10,481 nt of DNA. Source: RGIG3528 sp964653855. GTDB lineage: Bacteria; Bacillota; Clostridia; Lachnospirales; Lachnospiraceae. The stretch spans positions 1 to 10,481 of the forward strand of contig CAZZFV010000058.1 of assembly GCA_964653855.1 (NCBI GenBank), read 5' to 3'. The notes under the pieces are model-generated. The model saw nothing but the letters and a program-made list of their open reading frames with translations. It searched no databases and had not been told where the DNA came from. Shown here piece after piece: positions 7,015 through 10,481 of this stretch (the first letter of the stretch is position 1; every line of letters begins with the position of its first letter). The position numbers and the translations under genes are program-made.

Positions 7015-8276
7015 TTATTGTCACTCGGTAAGCAAAGTCCCGTATCAAATATATACGCTCCCATGTCAATCGGAAGATTGTCGCGCTTACTTATCATTCC
7101 GCCCGCAATATAGGCGTTTGTGAGAGCGCGTCCGTCTCCCTCTCTTGTGACAAATGCGTTTTCGCGGTAGAGCGGCTGCATATGCATGGGCTTCCAGATG
7201 GGGCGTCCTTCCGCGTTAAACGCTTGCAAAGCTTCCAAAATTTCCGTGGGGCAGCTTTTTTCCTTTTCTTTAACATAAAGCGCCCTGTAATCGTCACGCA
7301 CCTGCTTACACATATATTCTTTATCGATTACGAGTGCGGAAAGCCAATAGTTCGGCAGTGCTCCCTCGATTATCGGATTTAAGCCTACCGGCAATCCCTT
7401 AAATCCTTCCGCATAACGCTCATAAATCTTCTTTTTTTCCGCAATATGCGTGTCAAGATAATTATATTGCCCTCTTATCACTCCCGCAACAACATTACTC
7501 ATGCGGTAATTGTATCCCACTTCTTCATGCTGATACCAAGGTGCCGCTTCACGGCTTTGGGTTGACCACTTTCGCGCGCGGTTTGCTGCGTCCGGGTCAT
7601 CCGTAAGCAAGCACCCGCCCGTGCTTCCCGTAATAATCTTGTTTCCGTTAAAACTTATTGCGGAATAATCACCAAACGCTCCGCAAGGGATATTGTTAAA
7701 CGTTGCCCCAAGCGCCTCTGCAGCATCTTCTATCAAAAGTGCGTTATGTTTATCGCAAATTTCACGTATTTTCTCAACTTCCCCGGGAAATCCGTAAAGT
7801 TCCGCATATATAACGAGTTTTACATCCGGGTACATTTTAAATGCATTTTCGAGAGCACTTACATCCATGCTCCAAGTGTTTTTGTCGGTATCAATAAATA
7901 TAGGCGTTCCGCCCTCATATACTACCGGATTTACGGTTGCGTCAAATGTCATGTCGGAACAAAATACTTGTTTGCCTTCAAGCGTCCCGTGTCCGGCTCT
8001 CGGCTTTCCGTATAATCTTTCTCCCGCAAGCTTTACGCACAAATGTAACGCTGCCGTTCCCGAAGAAAGCGCAACGGCGTATTTTTTACCGGATCTACCA
8101 GCCGCCAAACTTTCAACCGCATTTATGTTTTCTCCGACCGTGCTCATCCAGTTTGTTTCGTAAGCCTCGGTCACATATTTTAATTCATCGCCGTGCATTG
8201 TGGGGCTCGAAAGCCACACTTTTTTTTCAAACGGCTTAATACCTTTAAATCTGTTGTCACTTAAATAATCGATCAT
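7015..8276 (-). CDS. DegT/DnrJ/EryC1/StrS (EpsN/PglE-like) PLP aminotransferase, C-terminus lost in gap
   Basis: 420 residues are readable before the N gap. This is a fold-type I, PLP-dependent nucleotide-sugar aminotransferase that converts a 4-keto-6-deoxy UDP-sugar to its 4-amino form, using glutamate as amino donor. Visible marks are VWLSSPTMHGDE (residues 20-31), SGTAALHL (72-79) for phosphate binding, EDAAEALGA (183-191) with the Asp that holds the PLP ring nitrogen, SFNGNKIIT (208-216) with catalytic Lys213, GYNYRMSN (254-261), and RPIWKPMHMQPLY (358-370). The last readable segment, GLCLPSDN (413-420), is about 20-30 residues short of the usual end. The opening segment resembles EpsN/PglE, the UDP-bacillosamine branch, more than PseC. 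The start at ATG 8276 is preferred to ATG 8291 because GGGAG lies 8 nt upstream of it, while 8291 has no site. The PglF-type dehydratase that would feed it is not in the window; the CapE-like enzyme is the only 4-keto-sugar source seen. Confidence 0.93.
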
Positions 8277-8284
8277 CTGTATTG

Positions 8285-8289
8285 CTCCC
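8285..8289 (-). promoter_or_regulatory. Ribosome binding site deciding the aminotransferase start
   Basis: GGGAG in the minus strand lies 8 nt before ATG 8276. The in-frame upstream ATG at 8291 would overlap this site and has only AT-rich sequence ahead of it, so the protein most likely begins MIDYLSDN. Confidence 0.7.
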
Positions 8290-8310
8290 ATGTCAAAAGC
8301 ATTTACATTT

Positions 8311-8419
8311 GTTTTGTTTATGTGAATACCGGAAATATTTTTGCAACCGTTTTCGATATTCTGCGTAAGTATTTATGCCTATTTTGTTTCAATGAATACC
8401 GGCTATATTTTCCGTAAGT
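8311..8419 (-). repeat. Two pairs of imperfect direct repeats between ABC transporter and aminotransferase genes
   Basis: The 148 bases between the ABC transporter stop and the preferred aminotransferase start carry repeated blocks in the same direction. Block A: 8381-8412 and 8311-8342, 32 bases each, 70 bases apart, about 25 of 32 identical, with CCGGTATTCA fully kept in the minus strand. Block B: 8403-8419 and 8354-8370, 17 bases, 49 bases apart, 14 of 17 identical (ACTTACG then AATAT). The two kinds interleave. This looks like a decayed duplication or paired regulatory sites. No T-tract terminator and no gene of useful size lies here. Confidence 0.6.
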
Positions 8420-8424
8420 GTCAT

Positions 8425-10254
8425 TTACCGGTCGCGTTCAATCTTCTTATCTTTTACCCTGTAAACCATGTCACACTTCTTGATTGTTTCAAGGCGGTGC
8501 GCAATAATTACCATTGTTTTCTTGCCCTGAAGCGAATTTATCGATTCCATGATTGCTTTTTCGGTTTCGTTGTCAAGTGCCGATGTTGCTTCGTCAAAAA
8601 TCAAAAATTCCGGATCAGGATACAAAGCTCTCGCGATTCCTATACGCTGGCGTTGTCCGCCCGAAAGTCTGATCCCTCGTTCACCGATTTCCGTATCGAT
8701 TCCCTTCGGAAGTTCTCTCACATAATCGTCAAGCTGAGCCTCGTGCAAGGCTTCCCAAACACGCTTTTCGTCGATATCCTCGTCTTTTACTCCGAATGCG
8801 ACATTCTTCTTTATCGATTCGTCGATCAAAAAGATCATTTGCGGAATATATCCGATGTTAGAAAGCCATGCGGAATAATTTTGCATTACGTCTTTGCCGT
8901 CAAGAAGAATTTCTCCTGCTTTCGGCCTGAGAAGCCCCAATAGCACGTCAACAACCGTAGTCTTTCCCGCGCCCGACGTTCCCACGATTCCGACGGATTT
9001 TCCTATTGGGATTTCCATGGTCGCATCGTACAAAACGTCTTTATTCGCGTTCGGATAACGGTAAGTTATATTCTTAAATTCAATTTTATTTTTAAATGTA
9101 AGTGCAGTGCCGGTATCTGAAGTGTTGTTTTTTGCATCGACATTACAGTTACTTTCATTTTTTGCACGGTTTTCTGTACCGTTTTCTGCACCGTTTTCAT
9201 TAACTCTTCCGGCCGAATTTGCATTTGCATTTCCGTTATTGTCGCAAAAATAAGTCAAATGCTCTATAACCTTGTCAAGCACGGGTGTGCTGTATGCTAT
9301 TTGATTGAGCGCACTCACAATTCTGTTTGCCGCAGGCATAAGCTTTACCGCCGCCATCGCAAAGGCGCCGAGTGCCGGGATTAACGACTCTATATCTCGT
9401 CCGCAATAAATTTGAATTCCGATAAACAAAAGCATCGAACATACCGACACCATCTCGATCAAAAGACGCGGAATATTGCCGCATACGCTTGAAAGCTGCT
9501 CGGTACGCACAAGACGTTTGCCCGCATTTATATAATTTTCTTTAAAGAAATCCTTTTTCCTTGTGACTATTATCTCTTTGATACCCGTGATTGCCGAATA
9601 TTTCCACTTGTACATTATGGCGCTGTTTATTTGATTTTCGCGACCCGCACGCGCAAGCTTGGGTTTTATTATATGCGTGATTATGGCCATCAAAACAATC
9701 ATGAGAACAGCCACAAACGTCGACATTTTGGGGTCAATTATAAAAATCGTAACGAGAAGCCCAAATGACACAACCATTTCCGAAATTGTATAGATAAGCG
9801 TTGTAAGAAGTCCGTATGCCCCTCTTACGTCATCGCTTATTATACGCATTATTTCACCGGTCGAAGCGTTTAAATAATATTCGTAGGGCTTATTCAAAAA
9901 TGCTTCAAAAAGCTTGATTTCCGTCGCAAGACGATTGTTGCACACAAATCTCTCGCGTACGTAATATTCAAACATCAAAAACAAATCTTTGAATATAAAT
10001 ATCAAAATAAGAGCACCGATACACGCGATGACAAACGTCCTGTGCGAATGAAGGTCAAGGATTTCGCATACTTTTGCGATATATTTGTTTGTTGTGATAA
10101 TGTCAGGCACCATTATCGCCTGAATAAGAGGAATCATGAGCGAAACGCCCAGGACTTCCAAGACCGTTCCGATGAGTGTTAAGAAAAACAAAATAACGAT
10201 TCTGCTTTTTTGTCTTTTGTCAAGGATTTGGTTAAACTTACGAAATACTTTCAT
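8425..10254 (-). CDS. ABC exporter/flippase, PglK/MsbA type, permease fused to ATPase
   Basis: A half-transporter of 609 residues from the preferred start. Residues 1-335 form the permease domain with hydrophobic segments near 17-47, 73-97, 152-173, 178-197, 262-283 and 289-305; EVLGVSLMIPLIQAI (33-47) is typical of PglK-like lipid-linked-oligosaccharide flippases. The ATPase domain starts near 388: Walker A GTSGAGKTT (425-433), Q-loop around Gln472, signature LSGGQ (530-534), Walker B LIFDEATS (551-558) and H-loop His586, all intact. It probably works as a homodimer and moves the lipid-linked glycan across the membrane, which would explain why no Wzx is seen. Residues 337-385 form an unusual linker rich in Asn, Gly, Glu and Ala. 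The start at ATG 10254 is chosen because the family usually begins just ahead of the basic MKVFRKFNQILDKRQK segment; an in-frame ATG at 10299 would add 15 residues but has no good ribosome site. First gene behind the candidate promoter. Drug or lipid export is the alternative, made less likely by the context. Confidence 0.92.
   Translation of the reverse strand: MKVFRKFNQILDKRQKSRIVILFFLTLIGTVLEVLGVSLMIPLIQAIMVPDIITTNKYIAKVCEILDLHSHRTFVIACIGALILIFIFKDLFLMFEYYVRERFVCNNRLATEIKLFEAFLNKPYEYYLNASTGEIMRIISDDVRGAYGLLTTLIYTISEMVVSFGLLVTIFIIDPKMSTFVAVLMIVLMAIITHIIKPKLARAGRENQINSAIMYKWKYSAITGIKEIIVTRKKDFFKENYINAGKRLVRTEQLSSVCGNIPRLLIEMVSVCSMLLFIGIQIYCGRDIESLIPALGAFAMAAVKLMPAANRIVSALNQIAYSTPVLDKVIEHLTYFCDNNGNANANSAGRVNENGAENGTENRAKNESNCNVDAKNNTSDTGTALTFKNKIEFKNITYRYPNANKDVLYDATMEIPIGKSVGIVGTSGAGKTTVVDVLLGLLRPKAGEILLDGKDVMQNYSAWLSNIGYIPQMIFLIDESIKKNVAFGVKDEDIDEKRVWEALHEAQLDDYVRELPKGIDTEIGERGIRLSGGQRQRIGIARALYPDPEFLIFDEATSALDNETEKAIMESINSLQGKKTMVIIAHRLETIKKCDMVYRVKDKKIERDR
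9166..9201 (-). repeat. 12-bp tandem repeat, three copies, inside the ABC transporter gene
   Basis: On the plus strand the copies read acggttttctgt (9166-9177), accgttttctgc (9178-9189) and accgttttcatt (9190-9201). Being a multiple of three, the unit keeps the frame and encodes the ENG/ENG/ENR rhythm in the linker between permease and ATPase. A second short repeat, gcattt twice (9221-9232), encodes Asn-Ala-Asn-Ala nearby. Confidence 0.85.
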
Positions 10255-10443
10255 TTTACTTTTTCTTTCAAAATATTCTATGATACGAATGATTTGCATA
10301 TCGCCAAAGTCTAAATGTTCTGCTTTTGATACAGCGTTCTTTGCAAGAAAAAATTTGACTTTTGCTACGCTTATTTCATCCCGTTAAACTTTCTTCATAA
10401 TCTCACCGGTTTGGTTGTCTCAAGCCCCACCCAAACTTTTCTC
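10255..10443 (-). other. Untranslated leader with a stem-loop
   Basis: Between the candidate promoter and the ABC transporter start lie about 180 bases without a supported gene. GTTTGG (transcript side, 10436-10431) pairs with CCAAAC (10414-10409) around a 16-nt loop, right after the expected transcription start. A tiny frame, MKKV then stop, follows GGTGAG near 10390-10400, too short to judge. I recognise no riboswitch, T-box or terminator. Such a leader could serve antitermination or attenuation of a long polysaccharide operon, which is inference. Confidence 0.35.
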
Positions 10444-10472
10444 ATTGTACCACAAAAGCATGATTATAGGAA
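10444..10472 (-). promoter_or_regulatory. Candidate sigma-A promoter with extended -10
   Basis: On the minus strand TGGTACAAT (10452-10444) is an extended -10 element: TGn followed by TACAAT, one change from consensus. The -35 at 17-bp spacing, TTCCTA (10472-10467), is poor, as is common with extended -10 sites. A perfect TATAAT (10468-10463) lies just upstream, but its -35 would fall outside the window. Transcription would start near 10437 and read into the ABC transporter gene. Confidence 0.5.
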
Positions 10473-10481
10473 GTAAAAAAA

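Noticed and set aside
6180..8291. A single 703-residue bifunctional aminotransferase-sugar transferase
   Set aside because: The join lies within 100 Ns; the two parts end and begin at the normal borders of separate families.
8311..8419. CRISPR array or insertion-sequence ends
   Set aside because: The repeats are only two copies per class, imperfect, direct rather than inverted, and interleaved; no transposase or cas gene is near.
10255..10299. ATG 10299 as the start of the ABC transporter
   Set aside because: It adds 15 residues not usual in the family and has no convincing ribosome site; ATG 10254 gives the expected N-terminus. The site before 10254 is also modest, so the choice is not certain.
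10388..10404. Leader peptide gene MKKV before the ABC transporter
   Set aside because: A GGTGAG site precedes it, but a four-codon frame carries no information, and no attenuator hairpin with a T-tract follows.

Overview
The window is a stretch of one polysaccharide or glycan assembly locus. All genes lie on the minus strand, so the locus reads from position 10481 down to 1. Small intergenic distances, a 4-base stop/start overlap and Shine-Dalgarno sites placed in the ends of upstream genes suggest one long transcript. Base composition is moderately AT-rich. AGGAG/GGTGA-type ribosome binding sites and the protein styles (EpsN/PglE-like aminotransferase, CapE/CapG, LicD) point to a member of the Firmicutes, most likely a gut-type Clostridia. 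A run of exactly 100 Ns suggests a draft or metagenome assembly. The taxon is an inference from style and cannot be fixed further here.

Layout in transcription order. (1) 10481-10255: a candidate extended -10 promoter and a leader of about 180 nt with one stem-loop, without a recognisable gene. (2) 10254-8425: a PglK/MsbA-type ABC exporter with an unusual Asn-rich linker built partly from a 12-bp tandem repeat. (3) 8424-8277: an intergenic region with two pairs of imperfect direct repeats. (4) 8276-7015: a DegT/EpsN/PglE-type PLP aminotransferase cut off by the assembly gap (6915-7014). (5) 6914-6180: a PglC/WcaJ-C-terminal-type phosphoglycosyl transferase, missing its first residues in the gap. 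(6) 6183-5344: an uncharacterised FemAB/GNAT-like protein with a TTG start. (7) 5294-4434: a GT2 glycosyltransferase with a GTG start. (8) 4427-3390: CapE-type UDP-GlcNAc 4,6-dehydratase/5-epimerase. (9) 3365-2181: CapG/FnlC-type UDP-sugar 2-epimerase. (10) 2097-1279: LicD-family phosphotransferase. (11) 1178-1: a GT-B glycosyltransferase that runs off the window.

A working model, which is inference from family knowledge, is as follows. The aminotransferase and the CapE/CapG pair make modified UDP-N-acetylaminosugars. The phosphoglycosyl transferase loads the first sugar phosphate onto undecaprenyl phosphate on the inner face of the membrane. The GT2 and GT-B enzymes extend it. The LicD protein adds a phospho-substituent and the FemAB/GNAT-like protein may acylate an amino group. 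The ABC transporter flips the lipid-linked product. No Wzx, Wzy, Wzz/tyrosine kinase or oligosaccharyltransferase is visible, so the final acceptor (wall, capsule or protein) is unknown.

The most notable points are the absence of CapF between CapE and CapG, the repeat-built linker in the ABC transporter, the repeats ahead of the aminotransferase, and the artificial fusion of two genes through the N gap. I saw no CRISPR array, tRNA, rRNA, insertion sequence or convincing intrinsic terminator. The plus strand holds only shadow reading frames.
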